A stretch of DNA of 12,500 bases from Chromera velia (GCA_018398765.1 JAHBMJ010000855.1:1-12500); one strand, 5' to 3'. Positions 1 through 7,511 are shown, numbered from the stretch's first letter. Numbers and translations: made by a program. The notes: generated by a model not told the origin, from the sequence alone.

Positions 1-283
1 TAAAAGAGAAAGAAAGGAAGAACTGTACATTTTTTCTGTTGGCTGTCTGCTAGTCTGTTTTGCGGCCCTCCCACCTGTAGATGTGTGTGTATGACTGTTG
101 AAAAGAAAGAAATGAAAGAAAGAGCAAGAGAGTGCAAAGGAGAGATATGACCTGTGGCACGCTTTCCTTTCTCCATGCAGTATCTCTGTATATATATCTG
201 ACGTTTTTTCCCGGTGCTGCCATTCATTCTGTTGTTCTCTTCACCGTCTTTTTACGATCTGGAGCCGTCAGATAAAAAGATGG

Positions 284-300
284 AGAGACGTGAAGAGACG
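284..300 (+). promoter_or_regulatory. paired WGAGACG motifs
   Basis: AGAGACG occurs at 284-290 and again at 294-300, ten bases apart. WGAGACG is an established promoter element in Toxoplasma gondii. The pair is seen directly. A promoter role here is inference: the nearest coding exon I can support starts at 989 and appears to be an internal exon, so the pair may also be an intronic coincidence in a GA-rich stretch. Confidence 0.3.
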
Positions 301-864
301 AGAATCTTTTTTCTTCATCTTTGTCTGTTGGTATGTCTGTCGAGAAGAAAGAAAGGACTCACGTAGTCTGTTTCTCTGTCTGTTGTGCTGTCCATGCTGA
401 AGCAAAATAAAAGAGAACAAACAGGCTGATCAGCGTCTTGAAAAAAACCTGTCTCACTCTCTAAAGCTTTGAATCCAGAAAGAGCAATGGAGCGAAGAGA
501 GGAAGGGGCAAGCAGACAGACGGGCACAGAGGCACGAAGGGAGGAGGTCTGAGGTGGAGAATCTGACTGAAGAAAAAAGGTGAACATGGAGTCTCAGTCT
601 TCCTTTGTGGAAAGAGAGTGAGAAGGAAGGGTGAAGGTCGTCTTTCAGTCTTCATGCGGTCATCCCACAATACGCGTGTACACGTGTGTATGGGTGTGGG
701 TGAGTGGATCGCTGGCGGTGTACAATTTTGTCTCGCGGCACATCGATAGCACGGTGCATCCATTGATCTGCGTAGACGTCTGCGGTGCGAGTCCGTGTCG
801 TGACTTTCTTTTGGCAGTCGAATCCATATTCTTGTCCACACAAAAAAGCACACAGTCAAATACA

Positions 865-898
865 GACATACATACATACATACATACATGCAAACACA

Positions 899-964
<66 letters not shown>
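865..964. repeat. compound microsatellite (ACAT)n-(CA)n-(GA)n
   Basis: About six ACAT units (865-889) pass into a long CA run (about 892-934) and then a GA run (about 937-964). The tract ends 25 bases before the predicted acceptor at 988, so it probably lies in an intron. Translated frames across it are low-complexity and not counted as genes. Confidence 0.9.
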
Positions 965-968
<4 letters not shown>

Positions 969-988
969 GCCATCATGCATCCCTGCAG

Positions 989-1239
989 GTCTCTGTACAG
1001 GATACCTGGTATGCGTTTCCGTTTGGTGGCGTTGAGTGCCCGGGCGGTGCTTCGTCGTGTCCGTGGGATTACAGGGTGTACATTCTGCTGGTCTGGTTCT
1101 CCGCTCGTATGGTTTTTTCGTGTCTTTTGTTGAAACGCCTAGACTGCGTATGGAAGGGAATAGGAGACGTGGTGGCGACCCTCCTAACGTATCTGTTTGC
1201 CATCTCGGTGTTCAACAACGGTGACCCAGACGCCTTCAA
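989..1239 (+). CDS. exon: luminal loop and two membrane segments
   Basis: This exon is open from the acceptor CCCTGCAG (ends 988) in phase 0. It begins with a Cys/Gly-rich loop (GGVECPGGASSC), which fits a lumen-facing loop, then carries two membrane-spanning stretches and ends with the polar NNGDPDAFK. The donor at 1240 (GTCAGC) leaves two bases of a Lys codon. The frame stays open past the donor to 1351, so intron retention cannot be excluded. Confidence 0.5.
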
Positions 1240-1817
1240 GTCAGCATGCAGAGGGAGATGTACATGTGTGTTGTTTCGTTTGTTCTCTGTTTTCTGTCTC
1301 CGATCATTTTCAGGTATCCAACCCATTAGAGTGAGGTTCTTGGCTGCGTAAAGAGAAACAAAATGCTTGTACCCGTTGAGGTTTCTCTCTTTCTCTCCCT
1401 TCTGTGTAAGCGCGCGCGCGCGTGTGTGTGTCGTGGTCCGGCCTTTCCTCGAGGCTTTTGGAGAGTGTAGCGCCCCGTGCTATTTTCCTTTTCTTTGCTA
1501 GTACGTGTGTCCTTGCATGTGTGTATGTGGATCTGTGTCGTGATTCCATTCACGTGTTCTCTCACATATGTATAAGTTTCTAGACCGACTCGTGCAGTCA
1601 TTTGCTCGTGCGCACAAGATCTTACATGCATGCGTGAACTGGTGGCATGGAATGCAGGGGTTTTGAAGTGAAGGTTGCCTTGATTTTGACGGTTGTTGCG
1701 ACGGTGATCTCATACATTTTGACCAAATTGCCGCCAGAGGAGGAGCAGGAGAGGCGGATGGAGGAGAGGAGAACGACGTTGATGACTACTCGAGGCAATA
1801 CGCTGATTAGCCGATGA
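989..1817 (+). CDS. C-terminal part of a multi-pass membrane protein, nucleotide-sugar transporter-like (two exons)
   Basis: Partial gene, joined as 989-1239 plus 1658-1817. It shows three hydrophobic segments: one near VYILLVWFSARMVF, one near VVATLLTYLFAISVF, and a last one near VALILTVVATVISYIL. A charged cytoplasmic-type tail (PPEEEQERRMEERR) follows and the frame stops with TGA at 1815-1817. The spacing and the LDCVWKGI motif before the second segment resemble the ADNIxKG motif before the penultimate helix in SLC35A-type nucleotide-sugar transporters, which carry activated sugars into the Golgi or ER. That family match is from memory of the motif only. The first exon starts after CCCTGCAG. 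The splice at 1239/1658 is GTCAGC donor, phase 2, and gives an uninterrupted reading. The 5' part lies upstream or outside the window. Another drug/metabolite-transporter family is possible. Confidence 0.5.
1409..1431. repeat. (CG)n(TG)n microsatellite
   Basis: Alternating purine/pyrimidine run, about six CG then five TG dinucleotides, inside the predicted intron 1240-1657. Such runs can adopt Z-DNA; no function is claimed. Confidence 0.8.
1658..1817 (+). CDS. terminal exon: last membrane segment and charged tail
   Basis: This exon follows the acceptor GGAATGCAG (ends 1657). Its first base completes the Lys codon left by the upstream exon. It encodes 52 residues: GFEVK, a roughly 16-residue hydrophobic helix, then an acidic and basic tail ending TLISR, with TGA at 1815-1817. 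Only this frame is open and protein-like here. A hydrophobic helix followed by a short charged tail is the usual C-terminus of a Golgi transporter. Confidence 0.5.
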
Positions 1818-2989
1818 CTGGGAGATAGATTGTACAAGATGTTGAGTTCATAATGAATCGGTAGCAGCTCTCTGTCTATGGAAGTTATATTGATTTGAAT
1901 TTTATGTTTTAAAGCTATGCATAACAAGGAATCTAATTATACCACTCGTTTTACATATCTTAGCTACTAAAGCATGCTCATAGAATTGAGCAGGGATAGG
2001 AAATAGGTTATTAACCGAACCGAACCGACTTGGCTGTCAAAAAGCGTTTCGGTTCGGTAAACCTATCGGTCATATAACCTTTTTATGTCTAGAGGTCGTT
2101 TCCTCACTAAATTTAAAACTTTTTATTGTGAAAACATAATTTTTACAGGTATGACACACGGAAAACGAAAGATCGACGACCAAAGCATAATGAAAAGCCA
2201 TTTCTAATTCATATAACCACTTGTTTCATTGTGTTTATAGTCTATATACTAACAAAAATATGATTTTTTTTATTTTTTCAGTTCCTATAACTAAGTTTTG
2301 TAACTAGTTTTGCAATCGTTTTGTTATATTTTCCGTATTTTTTGCTTGTTTGAAGTTGTTTCTACCTATTTTGTTGTTTTTATTAGCTCTTACCGGGTGA
2401 TGCCGAGATGTTCCTAAAGAAGGTAGCGCATCTTGTGAGTCTGAAGTGCGATAGGACATACAGATAGGTGTGTGCATACATGATCGAAGGTAAGAATGCA
2501 TGCAGCGCACCACAGAGCAGCCAGCGGGTGCCTGCGGGGCACCAGGGGAGATGTGCGAAGAGTGAGCATTGAGGGAGGGGCAGCGGCAGCGGCAGCACTT
2601 GGATAAAAGGAGTAACAATCAGCCACTCCTAACAGAAAAGGCAAGGTCATGGGAAGACATAGAGAGCTTATAGGTGGTTGAGGTCGATACTAGATTGAAC
2701 TAATTGAGGTGACCCGGTTAACCACCAGAAATCACCACCAGTTATGACCGGCTATTATAACTGGAGGGCCAATATCCTATAACCTAACCTCATAACCTAT
2801 CTTTTTCCCTACCCTGGAATTGAGACTGACAGGAAAAAGTGGAACCTTCTGATCGATAAACTAGGCTAGATCTGCTCTCTATATATGTATAAGGACGAGT
2901 AGCAGCATAGGGATGCGGCATGCATAACAAAATCCTCATGCAATCATCATTTTTTTTTATAAGTATCTATACGCTGCCTAAGGCACTCA
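1818..2989. other. intergenic stretch, AT-rich, no supported gene
   Basis: About 1.2 kb with no open frame that I trust on either strand. Roughly 1920-2390 is clearly more AT-rich than the flanks and holds an inverted repeat at 2003-2066. A GGCAGC run sits at 2579-2596. A short inverted repeat (CAGTTAT ... ATAACTG, about 2739-2763) and ATAACCT-type repeats (about 2776-2798) come near the end. The minus-strand open frames near 2300-2650 are cysteine- and serine-rich without motifs and are treated as chance. Confidence 0.5.
2003..2066. repeat. inverted repeat with CCGAACCGAA arms
   Basis: The left arm 2003-2024 (ATAGGTTATTAACCGAACCG and two more bases) and the right arm 2047-2066 (TTTCGGTTCGGTAAACCTAT) are near-perfect reverse complements with a two-base indel, around a loop of about 22 bases. 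It could be a palindromic MITE remnant or an arm of a DNA-transposon end. The ATAACCTAT at about 2790-2798 is the reverse complement of the first nine bases of the left arm. Confidence 0.7.
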
Positions 2990-3174
2990 TATATATTCAT
3001 CCACCTAGTTAGGTGTATCTTGTGTATATGTTTGGAGTACTGTGGAGATATTATATGGATATTTGTACATATAGCAGTTCTAGGGGCTTGGGACAATAAA
3101 ATTTTAGGGGCCCCGACATCTAGCCCGGCATCGTTCTCAGATGACAGTTCAGCAGCTAATATTTGTTCGCGTAA
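2990..3174 (+). repeat. 185-bp direct repeat, upstream copy
   Basis: This segment recurs at 5624-5808 without any indel and with four differences, all transitions. It begins TATATATTCATCCACC and ends TTCGCGTAA, and contains AATAAA at 3097-3102. It directly abuts the 5' end of the retroelement. The two copies bracket the element exactly, so this is either an unusually long target-site duplication or a terminal repeat of the element. Confidence 0.93.
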
Positions 3175-5381
3175 CACCAGCTCCCCCCCCGGCACCTTTC
3201 TTCTCTTTCGATAAATGTGAGAAGATACTGAAGGCAATCGACCCAAAGAAGGCAGCCGGCCTCAAAGGAATCTCCTCTGTGCAGGTACATTTATGCTTTT
3301 CCTCTTCTCGTCTGTCTTGTTTTCTTCTTTTCATTTTCTTCAATTTTTTTTTCCTTTTTTCTTTCTGGCCAGAAAAGTGGAACTTCATTCGAATCGCTCC
3401 TGTTCCAAAAGGTCACGTCTCTCCCTCTTGTGACGAATGGAGGCCCATACACATCGTCTGCCTTCTGGCAAAGTTGTTTGCGTTGTTGATGGATGGCCGG
3501 TTAAGGGAGACAATGAATATAAATGAACAACAGCTGGGTTTCAGAAAGGGGATCGGTACAAGGGAAGCGATAGCTGCTCTTCATGCTTTCACGGCTTCAG
3601 CAAAGAAGAGACACAGACCCCTCCTTACAGCGTTTGTTGACTTCAGCAAGGCATTTGACCGAGTACCCAGGAAGAAAATGATTGACAGACTTAGAGAGGA
3701 AGGAGTCAGCGAGAAGGACGTGTGCATGATTCATTCCATGACATTGTATATGAATGTGTGGGGAAGGGTGGATGGGTTGGATTGGGTCTTTCCCGAAAGT
3801 GCAGGGGTAAAACAGGGAGATCCACTTTCTCCTCTTCTTTTTCTTTTGTTTATTAATAATATTCATTCTGCTCTGAGTGTTGAAGGGAGGGAAGCTGTTA
3901 ATGGCTTGGATGGGGAATCAGATACGGATGAAAGACAGAGGGGGGGAGAATGCGGAGAGAGAAGGGAAGAGAGTGAAACAACGGAGCAGCGACCCCGTAT
4001 CCCTGAGGAGGTAAGATTGGCAGACTTACTGCTTGAGAGCATAGGTTATGCAGACGATCTTGTTATTTTTGTTTACTCTTCTTCTGACCTGCAGTGGCGT
4101 TTGGACCGTTTGGCCTCTTATTGTCAGGAACATGGGTTGAAAGTGAATTTAAAGAAAACAAAAGTTCTCGCACTCTCAGGCTCAAGAAGGGAAATAGAAG
4201 GGGAAGTGACTTTTGAAGGGAAGACAGTTGAACGTGTAGAGAGCTATAAATACCTTGAGTGTCGTGTGTTTGAGGGAGGGGACCCATGAAAGTCAGTCAA
4301 GGACCGACTTGAAAGTGCTGAACGCTGTTTAGGGGCAGTGATGGACACTTGCTCATCCTTAGGTCCTTTGCCCCCCCGATGCAAAGTTCATTTACTGCAG
4401 GCACTCTGGGAGCGGGTAGCAACGTACTCGCTGAAAGCCTTGCCGATAAGTCAGAGAGATATCGTGGCACTAAGTCTTGATGTATTACAGCTTCGATTTG
4501 TGCGCTGGACATTCTGTTTGCCCTATAACTCTTTCAAAGTGCCGACTTTGGTTTCGGTTGGGGTGTGTCCCATGAGAGAGATCCTTTCTGGTCGGTCAGG
4601 AGGTTTCATAGAAAGCATAAAAAGAACAGAAAGGGAGGTTCCTCGGGCAGTCTGGGATGCATGGCACAGATCGCTGACCCCGGTGTGAACTAATTCAGCC
4701 AGTAGCATACTTCAGACAATCGTACCAGATCTTTTGAGAAAAGAAAGCTAGAGAGGGAGAAACAGAACGAATAAATGGACACTCAGGCAGAAAGTGGGGG
4801 AAAGGGAAGCCTCAGAATGGTTGACTTCAAGATCTGTTGGTGAGCATAGGCTTACCCGTTCATGTGGCATCTATCTACGCAACTCCCGACTGAGTAATTT
4901 TCAGATAGAAAACTGATCGCACCAGCGTTTGGTCATGTTGTTTTTAGGGGGGAGGGTTAGAAGGGGGTGGGGTTACATAGTTCAATTACGTACTCTGCCT
5001 CGCTCTCTCTTATCTGGTGGTTCTCTTTTCACTTCTCTCCTTCGAGCATGTGCTGGTGGGGGAAAGAGATACGGTGGATCCTGCAAAGAAAACTGTATTC
5101 ACTGTCTTGCAGTCGAAGGTAAAAAGGTGATCGACGATGTGGTGTATCGATTGTCTGCGTGCGTGCGAACAGAACAGCTTAGATCCAAACTTCATTCGCT
5201 GGCAGGGAGAGTAAAAGAGAGAACAGGAATCGGTGAAAGGGTTTGTAGAGTAAGATGGACTGCTGTAGCTGGGGGAAGAGGTATTGAAAAAGAAGAGACA
5301 TATGTAAGAGAGCTCGTTTTATTCATTGTGGACCGGGAGCCGAAGAAGGTAAGTGCACTGATCGAAGCTTGTCTGAAATGA
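3141..5381 (+). pseudogene. LINE reverse transcriptase with C-terminal zinc knuckle, interrupted by four stops
   Basis: One continuous plus-strand frame runs from 3141 to TGA 5379-5381, broken only by TGA 4287, TGA 4686, TAG 4749 and TGA 4914; there is no frameshift. The first part (382 residues) holds the RT domain: WRPIHIV and GFRKGIGTREAI in the fingers, FVDFSKAFD (residues 165-173, catalytic Asp), GVKQGDPLSP (from 222), YADD (303-306, catalytic Asp pair) and NLKKTK. After 4287 the same frame encodes the thumb region, then CIHC plus a downstream Cys near 5094-5160, matching the Cys-rich C-terminal knuckle of many LINEs (the usual His is not evident). Between GDPLSP and YADD there is an acidic, low-complexity insert of about 40 residues. 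The frame begins in the upstream direct repeat; the element's own part starts at 3175. The enzyme would copy element RNA into DNA at a nicked target. Confidence 0.92.
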
Positions 5382-5430
5382 GTGCATGCGCGTCAAGTAT
5401 ACTGATCGAAGCTTGTCTGAAATGAGTGCA
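5357..5430 (+). repeat. 44-bp tandem duplication at the element's 3' end
   Basis: ACTGATCGAAGCTTGTCTGA plus ten further bases occurs at 5357-5386 and again at 5401-5430. The first copy contains the last codons and stop of the RT frame; the second lies in the 3' untranslated part. It is a small local duplication of the element's 3' region. Confidence 0.9.
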
Positions 5431-5607
5431 CGCTCGTCTTGTGTGGTTGTTTAGCCTTTAACTTCAGCCTAGGCTGCGGAGGGTTGTGGTTGTTCATATT
5501 TATGTGGAAGCAGGCTAAGCTGCGGCGGTTTGTTCCTTTTGTTTACAACTGCATGCATGGGTTGCCATTTGTCTCTGGTTTTTAGAGACTTTAGGCTTAA
5601 CCATAAT

Positions 5608-5623
5608 TAAGTAAGTAAGTAAG
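5608..5623 (+). repeat. (TAAG)4 3' tail of the LINE
   Basis: Four perfect TAAG units directly precede the downstream 185-bp repeat. Short 3' microsatellite tails mark the end of several non-LTR clades and fix the plus-strand orientation and 3' boundary of this insertion. Confidence 0.8.
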
Positions 5624-5808
5624 TATATATTCATCCACCTAGTTAGGTGTATCCTGTGTATATGTTTGGAGTACTGTGGAGATGTTATATGGATATTTGT
5701 ATATATAGCAGTTCTAGGGGCTTGGGACAATAAAATTTTAGGGGCCCCGACATCTAGCCCGGCATCGTTCTCAGATGACAGTTCAGCAGCCAATATTTGT
5801 TCGCGTAA
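5624..5808 (+). repeat. 185-bp direct repeat, downstream copy
   Basis: Second copy of 2990-3174 with a constant offset of 2634 bases. The differences are T/C in the TATCTTG/TATCCTG context, A/G in GATATT/GATGTT, C/T in GTACAT/GTATAT, and T/C in AGCTAAT/AGCCAAT. It starts immediately after the TAAG tail. About 2 percent divergence suggests a fairly recent insertion. Confidence 0.93.
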
Positions 5809-6004
5809 AGTGGGGTGTCTCACGAATTTCGCAAATTTGCGTGTCGTTTTTTCGGCGGAAAAGCCTAAGGCCTGAACTATAGATAGAAACCGAGGCCCTG
5901 GGCCCTGGCACATCTCGCGAACCAATCGAAGCACAAAATTACGTATACACGCACGCGCAAAGCGCGCGCGCACCAGCTCATATATGCAATTTATCTTTTT
6001 TTTG

Positions 6005-6047
6005 TTGCATGCATGCATGCATGCATGTATATATATATGTGCATGCA

Positions 6048-6082
<35 letters not shown>
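6005..6082. repeat. TGCA and AT microsatellites
   Basis: A run of (TGCA)n at about 6005-6027 is followed by (TA)n, a second short TGCA run and a longer (AT)n run to about 6080. All are self-complementary, so cruciform or hairpin formation is likely. TGCATGC is also a core recognised by an apicomplexan AP2 factor; the motif here is part of a repeat, so no binding role is claimed. Confidence 0.9.
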
Positions 6083-6083
<1 letters not shown>

Positions 6084-6182
6084 GACATACATATATATAG
6101 TCGATCGCGGTCGGTCGATTTTTCCTCAATTGCATGAGAGAAGAAGCTATAGCTATACATGCGGGGAAAAGGCAGTGAAATA

Positions 6183-6270
6183 TGTCGGTCTGTCTGTCCG
6201 TCTGTCTGCCTGTCTAGCTGTCCGTCTGTCCGTCCGTCGTGTTTTCTTTCAGTCGGTCTGTCGGTCGTAC
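6183..6270. repeat. GTCT/GTCC tetranucleotide repeat
   Basis: Imperfect tetranucleotide repeat with GTCT, GTCC, GTCG and TGCC variants just upstream of the predicted exon at 6319. It lies in a probable intron or 5' region; frames through it are low-complexity. Confidence 0.85.
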
Positions 6271-6318
6271 CTTCTGGATGTATTAATAGACTATATTCTC
6301 TCTCTTTTGTACTTTCAG

Positions 6319-6433
6319 TGCTTTCACGAAGAGCAGCTCAATCTGAGGCCTAACAACCCTGACAGTGAGAGCGTCAGGCCTCCATCGTCGCACTTCTGCC
6401 ACCAGACCGGGCGCCTCATACGGGTTTTTGCAG
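6319..6433 (+). CDS. predicted exon of an unknown gene
   Basis: The exon follows a pyrimidine-rich acceptor TTTGTACTTTCAG (ends 6318). Only one frame is open (38 codons); it begins CFHEEQLNLRPNNPDSE and ends GRLIRVFA. The donor TTGCAG/GTGAAT at 6434 gives phase 1. A second possible donor at 6421 (CGG/GTTTTT) gives phase 0 and would join directly to the exon at 6801. The same frame continues open to 6504, so the true end is unsettled. I do not recognise the protein. The 5' end of the gene is not identified. Confidence 0.4.
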
Positions 6434-6800
6434 GTGAATCCCGTTGCCCCTCTGCAGTCCAACGAAACGGCAACCGCGATCGACCGCGATCTGTTACGAC
6501 GTAGGGGACTCATGATCAGTCTGGAACCCTGTTGATTGCTTTTTTGCCTAGCTTGTGTTGCTTTCTTCGTACTCATTGCCCCAACTAGGCTGAAAGTCTC
6601 TCGAAAGCTTGTTCTCCCCCAAAGCCTGGCCTTTGCGCTGGTTATTCCTGTTTGCTGACTTTTCCCGCTTAATTCAGCCCGTTGCTTCATTCTCCATTTC
6701 TCCATATTGCAGTTTCTTTTTCGGGCTCTTTGCGCACAAAGCTATGACAAGTGCATATTGTCATCGAGTGTGCCTGCATGTCTTCTGTCGTTTGGTGCAG
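6434..6800. other. probable intron(s)
   Basis: No clear exon. The stretch has several pyrimidine-rich acceptor-like sites (near 6590, 6676 and 6712) and the last acceptor GTTTGGTGCAG at 6800. A small exon between 6434 and 6800 may be needed to reconcile the phase-1 donor at 6434 with the phase-0 exon at 6801, but I cannot point to it. Confidence 0.35.
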
Positions 6801-7511
6801 GACAAAGGATATGGTCAAGGAGGCATGTGGAAAGGCCAGGAGGGGCAGCGAGTGACGGGCAGAGGCAGCAACCCACAGATCAACCGTGAGAGTCCGGGGG
6901 GTGTAAGGGGGCGTGGGGGGGGGGAGTTGGTAGGGAAGAGGGATGCTGAGTTTTGGAAGGCCCAACTCCGGGCCGAAGGGTGGGCGCCAGGGCGCCCGTC
7001 CCCCCAAAAGTGTCTCGCTTCAGCAGCGGGGCATGTGGAAAGGGAAGAGGTCCCAGCACGTTTGGTGCACTTGAAAACAACTACCCAACAACAAGGAGGA
7101 TTTGGGGGCGGGATGTTTGGCCGAGCGACAGGATTTGGGTGCGGGCCCTCTGGGTTGGTGTCAGCACGCCAGGTGCACTCGAAACCAACTACCGGACAGG
7201 CACTGACAGAGACAGGGGGAAACGGTGCTGGTAGGACACCGACGCCAGCATTCACTGGTTTCGGAGGTGGGACAGTGACAGGGGGAAACGGTACTGGTAG
7301 GACACGGACGCCAGCATTCACTGGTTTCGGAGGTGGGACAGTGACAGGGGGAAACGGTGGTGACACTACTCCCACGAGAGTCCCCAATACTATGGGGCGG
7401 GATTCAGTGACTATTGTGGGAAACACGACACTGATGAGAGGGTTGGGGCATGCATCAATTCTTCCTTCCCCCCAACCAGTTGATCGATCAGGAGAAGCAG
7501 CACTGCCAGCA
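6801..7511 (+). CDS. Gly/Thr-rich FG-motif segment of an unknown protein
   Basis: This open frame starts at the acceptor GGTGCAG (ends 6800), beginning DKGYGQGGMWKGQ, and reaches a TGA at 7512-7514. It is Gly-rich and contains FG dipeptides (GGFGGGMFG, ATGFGCG, TGFGGG twice). An in-frame 22-residue repeat (66 bp; TGGNGxGRTxTPAFTGFGGG) at 7205-7360 is a multiple of three, which favours coding. FG spacing is reminiscent of FG-nucleoporins, which form the nuclear-pore permeability barrier, but only about five FG dipeptides are present and there is no autoproteolytic or coiled-coil domain, so this is a suggestion only. The frame probably ends at a donor before 7512 and joins the exon at 7566 in phase 0; candidates are near 7407, 7414 and 7441. 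A donor-like CC/GTGAGA at 6890 would instead make it a short exon. Confidence 0.4.
7205..7360 (+). repeat. 66-bp tandem repeat, 2.4 copies
   Basis: Units at 7205-7270 and 7271-7336 differ at a few bases, with a partial third unit at 7337-7360. The period is 66 bp, equal to 22 codons, and keeps the Gly-rich frame open. Confidence 0.93.

Larger units (their letters stand above)
1..988. other. non-coding, repeat-rich stretch (probably intron or upstream region)
   Basis: No convincing exon is seen. The first 360 bases are rich in GAAAGAAA-type purine runs and CTGTCTGT-type runs. Two AGAGACG motifs lie at 284-300 and microsatellites close the stretch. One short open segment ending near 771 (about 706-771) reads as a hydrophobic segment with a GTAGAC donor in phase 0 to the next exon at 989. 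It could be an earlier exon of the membrane protein that follows, but support is weak. Confidence 0.4.
3175..5623 (+). mobile_element. 5'-truncated non-LTR (LINE-type) retrotransposon
   Basis: The element is defined by what lies between the 185-bp direct repeats. It starts within the N-terminal part of a reverse-transcriptase frame, with no endonuclease domain visible. It carries RT and C-terminal zinc-knuckle coding sequence, and ends in four TAAG units at 5608-5623. 5' truncation and a short microsatellite tail are typical of target-primed LINE insertions. There is no integrase, RNase H or protease, so an LTR element is unlikely despite the flanking direct repeats. The RT frame has four internal stops, so this copy is probably inactive. 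Confidence 0.85.
5809..6318. other. non-coding stretch with simple repeats
   Basis: No supported exon. It holds a CG-rich palindromic patch (about 5949-5972, GCGCAAAGCGCGC), TGCA and AT repeats, then GTCT/GTCC repeats, and ends in the pyrimidine tract and ACTTTCAG acceptor at 6318. An ATG at 6134 opens only 14 codons before TGA, and its possible donor phase does not match the next exon. Confidence 0.5.

Noticed and set aside
631-1035. Overlapping open frames on both strands through the CA/GA microsatellites
   Set aside because: Low-complexity Thr/His and Arg/Glu or Cys/Val repeats arise from dinucleotide runs in every frame; only the part after the acceptor at 988 looks like protein.
2304-2650. 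Minus-strand frames of about 70-104 codons
   Set aside because: Composition is biased by the GGCAGC run and no motif, splice structure or start context supports them.
2990-5808. LTR retrotransposon, suggested by direct repeats at both ends
   Set aside because: The RT has LINE-type motifs and order, there is no integrase, protease or RNase H, no TG...CA repeat ends and no primer-binding site is evident, while a TAAG tail precedes the second repeat.
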